Positions 34,494 to 41,820 of a stretch of 43,791 nt of DNA are shown in pieces. The notes beneath the pieces are model-generated. The model was given only the letters and a program-made list of their open reading frames with translations, made no database searches and was not told the DNA's origin. The translations under genes were made by a program, and so were the position numbers. This stretch comes from Kofleriaceae bacterium (GTDB lineage Bacteria; Myxococcota_A; Polyangia; Haliangiales; Haliangiaceae): contig JALHPV010000023.1 in the NCBI GenBank assembly GCA_022842285.1, positions 1-43,791 of the forward strand. Direction: 5' to 3'. Position 1 is the stretch's first letter; the number at the start of each line of letters is the position of its first letter.

Positions 34494-35468
34494 TCACCAC
34501 TCCAGGGTCTGACGCATCGCCGAGACGACACGGTTGGCGTTGGGCATGTACTCGTGCTCGAGGCTGTACGGGAACGGGGTGTCGAGGCCGGTGACGCGGA
34601 GGATCGGCGCCTCGAGGTACTGGATAGCGCGCTCCTGGATGGAAGCGATGAGCTCCGCGCCGAAGCCGCACGTGCGGGGGGCCTCGTGAACGATCACGCA
34701 GCGGCCCGTCTTCTTCACGCTCGCGAGGATCGTGTCGATATCGAACGGCATGAGCGTGCGCAGGTCGATGACCTCGGCTTCGATCCCGGCCGCGGCTGCG
34801 TCCTTCGCCGCCTCCTCGGCGATCGACACCATGCCGCTCCAGGCGAGCACCGTGACCTGCGCGCCTGCGCGCACGACCTTGGCCTGCCCGAGCGGAACCT
34901 CGTAGTCCTCCGCCGGGACCTCGCCGCGGCTCGCGCGGTAGATGCGCTTCGGCTCCATGAAGAGCACCGGATCGTTCTGGCGCATCGACGCGAGGAGCAG
35001 GCCCTTCGCGTCGTAGGGGTTCGACGGGGCCACGACCTTCAGGCCAGGCGTGTGGATGAAGAGCGCCTCGGGCGATTGCGAGTGGTAGTGACCGCCGCGG
35101 ATGCCGCCGCCGACGGGCGTGCGGATCACCACCGGGCAGCTGTACTGGCCGCCGCTGCGATACCGGAACTTCGCCAGCTCGTTCACGATCTGATCGAAGG
35201 CGGGGAAGATGAAGTCGCTGAACTGGATCTCCGGCACCGGGCGCAGGCCGTAGAGGGCCATGCCGATGGCCGTGCCGATGATGCCGGCCTCGGCGAGCGG
35301 GGTGTCGATGACGCGGTCCGCGCCGAACTCCTCGAAGAGGCCGGCCGTCGCGCGGAACACGCCGCCGAACTTGCCGATGTCCTCGCCAAGGACGATCACG
35401 CGCGCATCTGCGCGCATCTGGAGCCGCAGCGCGTCTCGCACGGCGTCGATGATGTTCATCGTAGGCAT
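34494..35468 (-). CDS. 2-oxoacid dehydrogenase E1 beta subunit
   Basis: The protein has 324 residues, the full E1-beta length. Typical features are VLGEDIGKFGGVFRATAGL, DTPLAEAGIIGTAIGMAL, QFSDFIFPAFDQIVNE, TPVGGGIRGGHYHSQSPEAL and FDIDTILASVKKTGR, ending with ITGLDTPFPY-like VTGLDTPFPYSLEHEY. E1 uses thiamine diphosphate to decarboxylate the oxoacid and pass the acyl group to E2. The start at 35468 (or 35459, MNIIDAV) leaves only 38 bp to the divergent next gene. The E1-alpha partner, normally just upstream, is absent here. Confidence 0.92.
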   Translation of the reverse strand: MPTMNIIDAVRDALRLQMRADARVIVLGEDIGKFGGVFRATAGLFEEFGADRVIDTPLAEAGIIGTAIGMALYGLRPVPEIQFSDFIFPAFDQIVNELAKFRYRSGGQYSCPVVIRTPVGGGIRGGHYHSQSPEALFIHTPGLKVVAPSNPYDAKGLLLASMRQNDPVLFMEPKRIYRASRGEVPAEDYEVPLGQAKVVRAGAQVTVLAWSGMVSIAEEAAKDAAAAGIEAEVIDLRTLMPFDIDTILASVKKTGRCVIVHEAPRTCGFGAELIASIQERAIQYLEAPILRVTGLDTPFPYSLEHEYMPNANRVVSAMRQTLEW

Positions 35469-35506
35469 GGGCCGCCTTCGGCCGTCGGTGTACTACGGTT
35501 CCCGCG

Positions 35507-36352
35507 ATGAGTGAACAGGTCGGGGCAGGTCGGCGTGCAGTCCTGATCGCGGCCGCCGTGACGACCTCGATCGCGGCGCTGGTCGTGCTCGTGTCGGGAC
35601 CGCCGCCGGCGCCGGTCCGACCGCGAGAGCCGGTCGCGTTCGCGATGCGCGAGGTGCTCGAGACCGACTTCGCCACGCGCGTGACGCCGTACCTGACCGT
35701 CGATGTCGAGGTCCTCCACGATGACTGGCGGTCCGAGGACGGTGGAGCGCGCCGCACCACGACGTATCTGATGTCCCGGTCGCGCGAGGCACTCCTGCGC
35801 GTGCTCGAGACCGCCCAGCACGCCGGCGTCGTTCCCGCCGCCGATTCCGACCTCCTGTTCGGGCACATCACGACGCCACCCGACGCGACCGACCCGCGTC
35901 CGTCCTGGCGCACCTACGAGGTGAGGCGCGAGGTCGTCCTCGATGCGTCGATGCTCGCGTCCGCTCGCGGGACGCGCGATCCAGACACGAATCGCCCGAC
36001 CGTGAGCATCGAGCTGACCGACGAGGGCGCCACTCGCTTCTGTGACGCCACGCGGCGGCTCGTCGGCCGCCAGCTCGCGACCATCGTCCGCGGCGAGGTG
36101 ACGTCCGCCCCCTTCGTGAACAGTGCCATCTGCGGCGGCCGGGTCGTGGTCGCGATGGGCGGGGCTTTGGATGGCACGGTCGAGGCCGAGCGGGACGCGC
36201 TCGTCGTGATGCTCGGCGGCTCGGCGGAGGAGCCAACGTGGTGGGACCGCGCGCAGCCGCGCACGTATCCCGGCAAGCTCCTCTTCATCTTTGGCCTGGG
36301 GGCGCTCGGGGGCGTCATCACGCTGCTCGTGGTCCGGTTCGCCCCGCGGTAG
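35507..36352 (+). CDS. SecD-P1-like extracytoplasmic membrane protein
   Basis: The protein has 281 residues. It has an N-terminal helix at about 11-29 (VLIAAAVTTSIAALVVLVS), a large extracytoplasmic domain, and a C-terminal helix at about 255-278. The middle contains NRPTVSIELTDEGATRFCDATRRLVGRQLATIV and EVTSAPFVNSAICGGRVVVAMGG. These match the pattern of the SecD P1 domain (ELT-x-EGA...F...T...VG..LA...G-x-V-x-SAP-x...I-x-GG). The multi-spanning SecD translocase part is missing, so this is a stand-alone P1-like module. It is divergent from the E1-beta gene (38-bp gap), and its role is unknown. Confidence 0.72.
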   Translation: MSEQVGAGRRAVLIAAAVTTSIAALVVLVSGPPPAPVRPREPVAFAMREVLETDFATRVTPYLTVDVEVLHDDWRSEDGGARRTTTYLMSRSREALLRVLETAQHAGVVPAADSDLLFGHITTPPDATDPRPSWRTYEVRREVVLDASMLASARGTRDPDTNRPTVSIELTDEGATRFCDATRRLVGRQLATIVRGEVTSAPFVNSAICGGRVVVAMGGALDGTVEAERDALVVMLGGSAEEPTWWDRAQPRTYPGKLLFIFGLGALGGVITLLVVRFAPR

Positions 36353-36445
36353 GCGGCGCCAGGTTCACCTCGCGGGCCAACCCCCCGGAAGCACAGACGA
36401 TCTAAATCGGCCGTCACATCGCGTCCGCGCCCGACTCCACCACCC

Positions 36446-37402
36446 ATGGATCAAGCGCAGGCCCCGCAGACCGCCGCCCCCGCCGCTGCACAGGCACCGG
36501 CTGCCCCCGCGCCGCAGGCGGCGCCTCCAGCCGCCCCACCCGCCCCGTGGTCGCTGAATCCCGCGTACCCGGGGGCGAACCCGCCGATCACGCCGGGCCA
36601 GGCGATGGAAGCGTTCCCGGGGTACGCGCAGGACGCGCTGGACGAGGCGGGCGTACCCCAAAGCGCAGCAGTCAAGGTCGAGGCCGGGAAGCCCGGCGTC
36701 GTCACGGTCGCGAACGAGACCGAAGTGCATCGCTCTCCGTCTCCCGGCGCCAGTAACACGACCACGCTCACCGCGAAGCCGACGTCAACCACGGAGCTCG
36801 TCGCCCAGACCAAGACGGATACGAAGAAGGGCACGAACTCCAGCGTCGAGATGAAGGCGGGCGACAAGAACCAGGGTGCTCGCGGAAAGCTCGACGACAA
36901 AGGCAACGTCATCCTCGAGGCTCACAGCAAGACTGACAACGGCGACGGCGGGGCGATCAGGGCCACGCATGGCGAAGGGGGAACCGCTGTAGCCCTGGAG
37001 GGCCAGGACGATGGTCTCTCCACGCGCACCGAAGTGGCGGTCGACCCCGATGGCAACCCGTCTGGAGCGGTGAACGTCAACTACACGAGCGACCAGATCA
37101 GGGCGGGCCTCAATGCGAAAGTCGACCCCAATAATCCGACCGTCGCGGCGGACCTGAAGGCCCAGGCGGAGCTCACCGAGAAGCTCCGGCTCCAGGCCGA
37201 GCTGAACGCCAAGCTCAGCAAGGACGAGCAGGAGGCAACGGTGGGCCTAGGCCTCAGTTACAAGCCGCACGAGACGGTGGAATTCGGCGTGGGGGTCAAC
37301 GCAGGCGTCCACCGCGAGGGCGAGACCACCCAGCCCGTGATCACGGGGCAGGGCAACATGACGGTGACTCCGGGCGCGACGGCGAAACCACCCAGCCCCT
37401 GA
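36446..37402 (+). CDS. Unrecognised protein with Pro/Ala-rich N-terminus and altered 3' end
   Basis: The protein has 318 residues. The N-terminus is Ala/Pro/Gln-rich (MDQAQAPQTAAPAAAQ) with no signal peptide. An acidic/Asn/Gly-rich middle is followed by LTEKLRLQAELNAKLSKDEQ and beta-strand-like VGLGLSYKPHETVEFGVGVN. No family was recognised. The gene ends with a short repeat (37322-37372, again at 37384-37434) in which the second copy is read in another frame. If one G were restored between the copies, the protein would continue as a second GETTQP...MTVTP unit and stop at TAG 37444-37446. This points to a frameshift or a sequencing error. Confidence 0.55.
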   Translation: MDQAQAPQTAAPAAAQAPAAPAPQAAPPAAPPAPWSLNPAYPGANPPITPGQAMEAFPGYAQDALDEAGVPQSAAVKVEAGKPGVVTVANETEVHRSPSPGASNTTTLTAKPTSTTELVAQTKTDTKKGTNSSVEMKAGDKNQGARGKLDDKGNVILEAHSKTDNGDGGAIRATHGEGGTAVALEGQDDGLSTRTEVAVDPDGNPSGAVNVNYTSDQIRAGLNAKVDPNNPTVAADLKAQAELTEKLRLQAELNAKLSKDEQEATVGLGLSYKPHETVEFGVGVNAGVHREGETTQPVITGQGNMTVTPGATAKPPSP

Positions 37403-37434
37403 TCGAAGAGCACGGCACCATGACGGTGACTCCG
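37322..37434 (+). repeat. Imperfect 51-bp tandem repeat at the end of the unrecognised gene
   Basis: Copy 1 is 37322-37372 and copy 2 is 37384-37434, an offset of 62 bp (not a multiple of three). Both contain GA(G/A)ACCACCCAGCCC, then ATGACGGTGACTCCG. In its own frame copy 2 encodes ETTQPLIEEHGTMTVTPP followed by VR and a stop. Confidence 0.65.
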
Positions 37435-37453
37435 CCCGTGCGATAGTCCGCGC

Positions 37454-38077
37454 GTGATCTGGATCCTGCTCGTACTCATCACGGTCGCCGGCAGCGTCGC
37501 TGCCATCTCGATCGCGGCGCGCGACAAGAAGAAGGAGCTGCCCACCAGTGGCGGCCAGAAGCTCCTGACGAAGGGCGACACGCTCCTCGAGCGCACGATC
37601 CGCGACCTGCGCGTCGACGACGTGCTGCAGATGGATGGCAAGGACTTCCTCGTCGAGGGACTCATCGCCTACGACGAGGATGGCCATCGCTGGAGCGGCG
37701 CTCGCATCGTCGACGGCAAGGACATCAGCTGGCTCGTGATCGGCCTCGAGCGCGCGAGCTCGTCATCGGTGCGTCTGCTGCAGCAGGACACCGAGACCGT
37801 CGTCACCGGGTACCCGTCCGAGGCGATCGTCGTCGGCGAGGTGCGCTACACGATGGACAAGCGCGGCACCGCCACGTGCTCGCTGTTCGGCGATGTCGGC
37901 TCGCTCGCGGCGCTGAAGGCCGGTCGGCCCGAGGGCCACGTCGAGCGCTGCCGCTGGTGGCTCTACAACGCGCCCGGCGACGACACCCTCGTCGTCGAGC
38001 AGTGGGGCGCGGACTATCGCGTGCTGCGCGGCAAGAAGGCCGTCGAGGGCACCATCGAGCTGATCCCCGGCTCGTGA
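37454..38077 (+). CDS. DUF4178-like membrane-anchored protein
   Basis: The protein has 207 residues from a GTG at 37454. An N-terminal helix (MIWILLVLITVAGSVAAISIAA) is followed by a Lys-rich turn. The soluble domain has TIRDLRVDDVLQMDGKDFLVEGLI and SGARIVDGKDISWLVIGLE, which follow the DUF4178 pattern (a small beta fold ending in W-L). A VVEQWGADYRVLRGKK segment closes the domain. DUF4178 proteins are often next to membrane stress genes but their role is undefined. A J-domain protein follows after 17 bp, so an operon is likely. Confidence 0.65.
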   Translation: MIWILLVLITVAGSVAAISIAARDKKKELPTSGGQKLLTKGDTLLERTIRDLRVDDVLQMDGKDFLVEGLIAYDEDGHRWSGARIVDGKDISWLVIGLERASSSSVRLLQQDTETVVTGYPSEAIVVGEVRYTMDKRGTATCSLFGDVGSLAALKAGRPEGHVERCRWWLYNAPGDDTLVVEQWGADYRVLRGKKAVEGTIELIPGS

Positions 38078-38094
38078 TGCTAGGGTTGTAAGAC

Positions 38095-38748
38095 GTGAGC
38101 ATCACGCGTCGGATCCTGGAGAGCGCGCAGTCGGGCCTCTCGCGCCTGACGTCGCTCGTGATCGTCGATGACGAGCCCCTCTCGCACGTCGAGACCGCGG
38201 CGCTGCAAGCCGAGCTGGCCGCGCGCAAGGCCGCGCGCACGACCGGCGCACGGCCGGCCCACGAGAACCCCCTCGCGAAGCTGGCGAGCTCCGATCCCGC
38301 GGCGCGGGCCGCCCGCGCGAAGGCGGCGTCCGACCGGGCCGCCCGCGTGCACAAGGAGCGCGACGAGAAGGCCGCGCGCGACAAGGCCTCCGCCGACGAA
38401 GCATTCCGGCGGATGAAGGAGCAGGCGGCGCGGGGCGGTGGCTCGTCGTGGACGCCGCCCTCGTCGAGCAGTAGCTCGTCGTCGTCGTCGTCGTCCGCAG
38501 GTGGTGGCTCGGCACGCAAGCCGCGCCCGGGCAGCACCGAGGCGCAGGTGCTCGAGTGGTACAAGGTCCTCGATCTGCAACCGGGCGCCGATATGGCCGC
38601 GATCAAGTCGTCGTACCGGCAGCTCATGCGCAAGTACCACCCCGACATGCACGCCGGGAATCCGTCGAAGACGAAGGCGGCCAACGAGCTTTCGATGCGT
38701 GTAACAACTGCCTACAACGGCCTCGTCTCGCACCTCGACAAGAAGTGA
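38095..38748 (+). CDS. C-terminal J-domain (DnaJ-like) protein
   Basis: The protein has 217 residues, GTG start. The N-terminal half is a charged helix rich in Ala/Arg/Lys, likely coiled coil (LQAELAARKAARTTGA, ARVHKERDEKAARDKA). A serine run of about 15 residues and a Gly linker lead to a J domain at about 155-215 with VLEWYKVLDLQPGADM and the HPD tripeptide in YRQLMRKYHPDMHAG. J domains stimulate Hsp70 ATPase, and a J domain at the C-terminus is less common than at the N-terminus. It could recruit DnaK to a partner bound by the helical part. No Zn-finger or Gly/Phe region is seen. Confidence 0.82.
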   Translation: MSITRRILESAQSGLSRLTSLVIVDDEPLSHVETAALQAELAARKAARTTGARPAHENPLAKLASSDPAARAARAKAASDRAARVHKERDEKAARDKASADEAFRRMKEQAARGGGSSWTPPSSSSSSSSSSSSAGGGSARKPRPGSTEAQVLEWYKVLDLQPGADMAAIKSSYRQLMRKYHPDMHAGNPSKTKAANELSMRVTTAYNGLVSHLDKK

Positions 38749-38760
38749 TACGCCTGGCGC

Positions 38761-39609
38761 GTGGACGTCGAAAGCGCTGCGTCGAAGACCGCGTTGATGG
38801 TGTGTGCGTACCGGGCGAGGGCGAGCAAGTGGCCGGCGCCGTTGTTCGTCGATCCGTGGGCCGAGGCGATCGCCGGCGCCGACGGTGAAGCGATCGCGGC
38901 GCGCCTCGATGCCCGGTTTCCGCCGATGGAGACGTGGCTCGCGCTGCGGGTCGCCTATCTCGATCGCCTCGTCCACTCGGCGACGGATCGGCTGAACGTG
39001 CGCCAGGTGGTGATCCTCGGCGCCGGCTACGACACCCGGGCCGCTCGGATCCCTCGCGCGGGCGTTCGCTTCTTCGAGGTCGATCACCCCGCCACCCAGG
39101 CGGCCAAGCGCGCACGGCTCGGCGAGCTGCGCGCCTATCCCGCGCACGCCGCGACCTACGTCACCTGCAACTTCGAGCGCGAGGATCCGATCGATCGCCT
39201 CGTCGCCAGCGGCTTCTCCGCCACCGAGCCCGCCCTCGTGATCTGGGAGGGCGTCGTGCCGTACCTCACCGAGGCCGCCGTCCGCGCCACCGCGACACGC
39301 CTCGCCGGCGGTCTCGATCCACGGTCGCTCGTCGCCTTCGACTTCGTCGGCAAGAAGCTCGCGAGCGGTGACAACCTCACCGCCGCCGACCAGCATACGC
39401 GCAACTACGTGGGCGAGCTCGGCGAGCCGATCCGCTTCGGGTCCGATGACATCCTGCCGCTCCTCGCCTCCTGCGGGTTCAGGTGGGTCCGCTCGCTCGA
39501 CTTCAACGAGCTGGCCCTCGAGCTCCTCGGCGACTACCAGCGCGAGCGCATGTTCCGCTTCCAGCACATCGCGCTCGCCGCCGTCCGGGCCCCCGACTTC
39601 GGGTACTAG
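38761..39609 (+). CDS. Class I SAM-dependent methyltransferase (LCM/TIGR00027 type)
   Basis: The protein has 282 residues, GTG start, 12 bp after the J-domain gene. Motifs of the leucine carboxyl methyltransferase/TIGR00027 group are present: SKTALMVCAYRARASKWP, LFVDPWAEAI, VVILGAGYDTRAARIP (the SAM-binding Gly loop), FFEVDHPATQAAKRARL (acidic SAM-ribose residue), and LVIWEGVVPYLTEAAV. The substrate is unknown; relatives methylate carboxyl groups or small polyketide-type products. It is convergent with the MetE-core gene; the stops are separated by one base. Confidence 0.9.
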   Translation: MDVESAASKTALMVCAYRARASKWPAPLFVDPWAEAIAGADGEAIAARLDARFPPMETWLALRVAYLDRLVHSATDRLNVRQVVILGAGYDTRAARIPRAGVRFFEVDHPATQAAKRARLGELRAYPAHAATYVTCNFEREDPIDRLVASGFSATEPALVIWEGVVPYLTEAAVRATATRLAGGLDPRSLVAFDFVGKKLASGDNLTAADQHTRNYVGELGEPIRFGSDDILPLLASCGFRWVRSLDFNELALELLGDYQRERMFRFQHIALAAVRAPDFGY

Positions 39610-39610
39610 A

Positions 39611-40696
39611 CTAGCGCAGGCTTCGCCGCACGATCGCCGCACCTTCGGCGAGCGCGCGTAGCTTCTCGCGGGCGACGGTGCGCGGCAGCTGCTTGAGGCC
39701 ACAGTCCGTCGTGAGCGTCACGCGCTCCGGTTCGATGTGCGCGAGGACCTTGCGGATGCGCTCGGCCACCTGTTCGGGGTGCTCGATCTCGAGGGTGCGC
39801 ACGTCGATGACGCCGGCGTGGATGCGCTTGTCCGAGGGCATCGCGCGCAGGAGGTCGGCGTCCTCCATCTCGCGACACGCGAAGTCGAGGACGTACGCGT
39901 CGACCTTCACGTCGTGATAGTGGGGCAGGATCGCCCGGTAGCCACCTGCGGTCATGCCCTCGAGCTTGTTGCCCCACGCGTTGCCCATGCAGAAGTGCCA
40001 GGACTTCTCCACGCCGGTGGGGATGTCCGCCATCGTGCGATCGATCGTCTCGGTGACCCAGCTGTAGTCCTTCTCGCCGGAGAGGTGCGGCATCCAGGCG
40101 CCGAGATCCTCGAGCTGGACGTGCGTGCAGCCGGCCTCGACGACCTCGGCGATCTCGGCGCGGAACACGTCGGCGAGCGTCCGCGAGAGCTCGTAGCGGT
40201 TCTTCACCGGGCCGCTCCGGAAGTGGGCGAGGGTCGAGAGCTGGACGGGGCCCGCCCCGATGCAGGCCTTGATCGGCTTCTCGGTGTGGCCCTGCGCCCA
40301 GCGATACAGGTTCGCCATGCGCACGGGGCCGCGCTCGATCGGGCCTTCGACGGCGACGCCACCTGCTTCGTCGAGGGCCCAGACGTCGCGCCCCTTCGCC
40401 TTGGCGCGGGCGGGGTGCGGCAGCTTCTCGGCGGAGAAGCCGCGCGTGCGCTCGAGCCAGTACCAGAGGAACGACCCGATCCCCATGTGGTAGTCGTCGA
40501 ACCACATCTGGCCGTCGGAGAGGATGTCGAGGCCGGCATCCTCCTGGTCGCGGATCACCGCGGCGGTCGCATCGTGAAACGCCTCGGCGTGCGACGCGAT
40601 CTTGAACGCCTCGAGCACATCGCGGCCCGCGAGCTGCTGCGTGAACCACCCCGGCCGCGGATACGAGCCCACCATTGTCGTCGGAAGCAGCGTCAT
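39611..40696 (-). CDS. MetE-core-type cobalamin-independent methyltransferase
   Basis: The protein has 361 residues, about the length of the MetE catalytic half. The N-terminus TTMVGSYPRPGWF and DILSDGQMWFDDYHMG are typical. Zinc ligands are H234 and C236 (WHFCMGN), probably E276 (CREMED) and C332 (TTDCGLK). The folate-binding N-terminal half of full-length MetE is absent. These core enzymes transfer methyl groups to homocysteine from a simple donor in archaea and some bacteria, though the donor is unknown in many cases. The gene stands alone, convergent with the methyltransferase and 47 bp from the next gene. There is too little upstream space for a riboswitch. Confidence 0.87.
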   Translation of the reverse strand: MTLLPTTMVGSYPRPGWFTQQLAGRDVLEAFKIASHAEAFHDATAAVIRDQEDAGLDILSDGQMWFDDYHMGIGSFLWYWLERTRGFSAEKLPHPARAKAKGRDVWALDEAGGVAVEGPIERGPVRMANLYRWAQGHTEKPIKACIGAGPVQLSTLAHFRSGPVKNRYELSRTLADVFRAEIAEVVEAGCTHVQLEDLGAWMPHLSGEKDYSWVTETIDRTMADIPTGVEKSWHFCMGNAWGNKLEGMTAGGYRAILPHYHDVKVDAYVLDFACREMEDADLLRAMPSDKRIHAGVIDVRTLEIEHPEQVAERIRKVLAHIEPERVTLTTDCGLKQLPRTVAREKLRALAEGAAIVRRSLR

Positions 40697-40743
40697 GGCT
40701 GCTTCTATACGACGACCGGACGCCCCGGAAGGCTACGCCCTTG

Positions 40744-41796
40744 TTACGGGATGGTCGGGATGACGCCCGGCGTGGCGTCCGTGTACTCGGCCGGCAGGGT
40801 GCGCGAGTCCCACGTGAGCACCGTCATCTCGGACGTCTCGTCGTCGCCAGTGATGCCGTTGCCCATGCCGGTCTGGACTTCGCGCCCGGTCTCTTTCGCG
40901 ATGCGCTTGTAGCTCTTCAACGACGGCGCCGTGCCGTCGGTGACCGCGCCCATCGGCGTGATCATGTTGAGGTCCGTCGCGTAGGCGGTGGCCGTCGTAT
41001 CGGCGTCGGGGCCGTCAACGGCGCCCTTGGCCGCGAACTGATTGTCCCCGGTGATGTTGGCGGGGCCCGCGAAGAACAGGTCGACGTCCTTCACGTTGTC
41101 GCTGGCGCCGTCCCAGAAGAACAGCGCGACCATCTCGCCGCCGTTGGTGAGGCCCGGATTCCCGGCCGCGTCGGCCACGACGAGCTCCATCGCGGTCGCC
41201 CCTGGCGTGGTCTCCTGGATCGTGTACGTCGGCGTGACCGTCGGGAACCCCGTGGTGGGCGCGATGAACGCCACGCCGTCGGTGGCGATCGTGATGACCG
41301 CGTTGGGCGCGATGGTGGCGCCAACGGGGAAGCGCGCGATGAAGTCGCTGGCCACCGGCGTGATTGCCGTGCTGCTGGGCAGCCGCCAGTACGAGTTCAT
41401 GTCCGTCAGGTAGTAGTTGCGCAGATCGATCGTCGCGGTCGTCGGGTTCCAGATCTCGATGAACTCGCTACCACCAACCGTCTTCACCTCCGTCAGGAGG
41501 AGGTGGCCGGTCACGGCCGGCGGTGCATCGGGCATGGATGCGTCGGGCATGGATGCATCGGGCATGGATGCATCGGGCATGGATGCATCGGGCGTGGAGC
41601 CGTCGATCATCGCGTCGATCATCGGCGCCGCATCGATCGCGGCGTCCACCGTGGAGCTATCGATCACGGCGTCGATGATGCGCGCATCGACACGGGCTGC
41701 ATCGATCGGGTCGCCTTCGTCGCTGCTGTTGCTGTCATCCCCGCAGGCGGGGGCAAGGGCGAGGAGGGCGAAGGCGGGCCAGACGATGCGACGCAT
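40744..41796 (-). CDS. Lamin-tail-like lipoprotein with DASMP repeat linker
   Basis: The protein has 350 residues. MRRIVWPAFALLALAPAC is a lipoprotein signal peptide, followed by a long Asp/Ala linker (AARVDARIIDAVIDSSTVDA and a MPDAS repeat) of about 75 residues. From about 95, HLLLTEVKTVGGSEFIEIWNP with TATIDLRNYYLTD matches the lamin-tail (LTD) domain, an Ig-like fold found in many secreted bacterial proteins. Downstream strands (ELVVADAAGNPGLTNGGEMV, FFWDGASDNVKDVDLFF) continue the domain. The function is unknown but a surface binding role is usual. It begins 24 bp past the SpoIID gene stop on the same strand. Confidence 0.85.
   Translation of the reverse strand: MRRIVWPAFALLALAPACGDDSNSSDEGDPIDAARVDARIIDAVIDSSTVDAAIDAAPMIDAMIDGSTPDASMPDASMPDASMPDASMPDAPPAVTGHLLLTEVKTVGGSEFIEIWNPTTATIDLRNYYLTDMNSYWRLPSSTAITPVASDFIARFPVGATIAPNAVITIATDGVAFIAPTTGFPTVTPTYTIQETTPGATAMELVVADAAGNPGLTNGGEMVALFFWDGASDNVKDVDLFFAGPANITGDNQFAAKGAVDGPDADTTATAYATDLNMITPMGAVTDGTAPSLKSYKRIAKETGREVQTGMGNGITGDDETSEMTVLTWDSRTLPAEYTDATPGVIPTIP
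41525..41599 (+). repeat. Five 15-bp tandem units encoding MPDAS
   Basis: Five units of GCATCGGGCATGGAT (41525-41599) occur, with single changes in unit 2 and the last unit. They encode repeating Asp-Ala-Ser-Met-Pro in the linker of the reverse-strand lipoprotein. Unit number may vary between strains. Confidence 0.9.
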
Positions 41797-41820
41797 ATGC
41801 GCCGCTCTATAGCTCCGGAG

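Noticed and set aside
41525-41599. 15-bp repeats considered as a CRISPR or satellite array
   Set aside because: The repeats are contiguous without spacers and in frame within a lipoprotein linker coding for MPDAS units.
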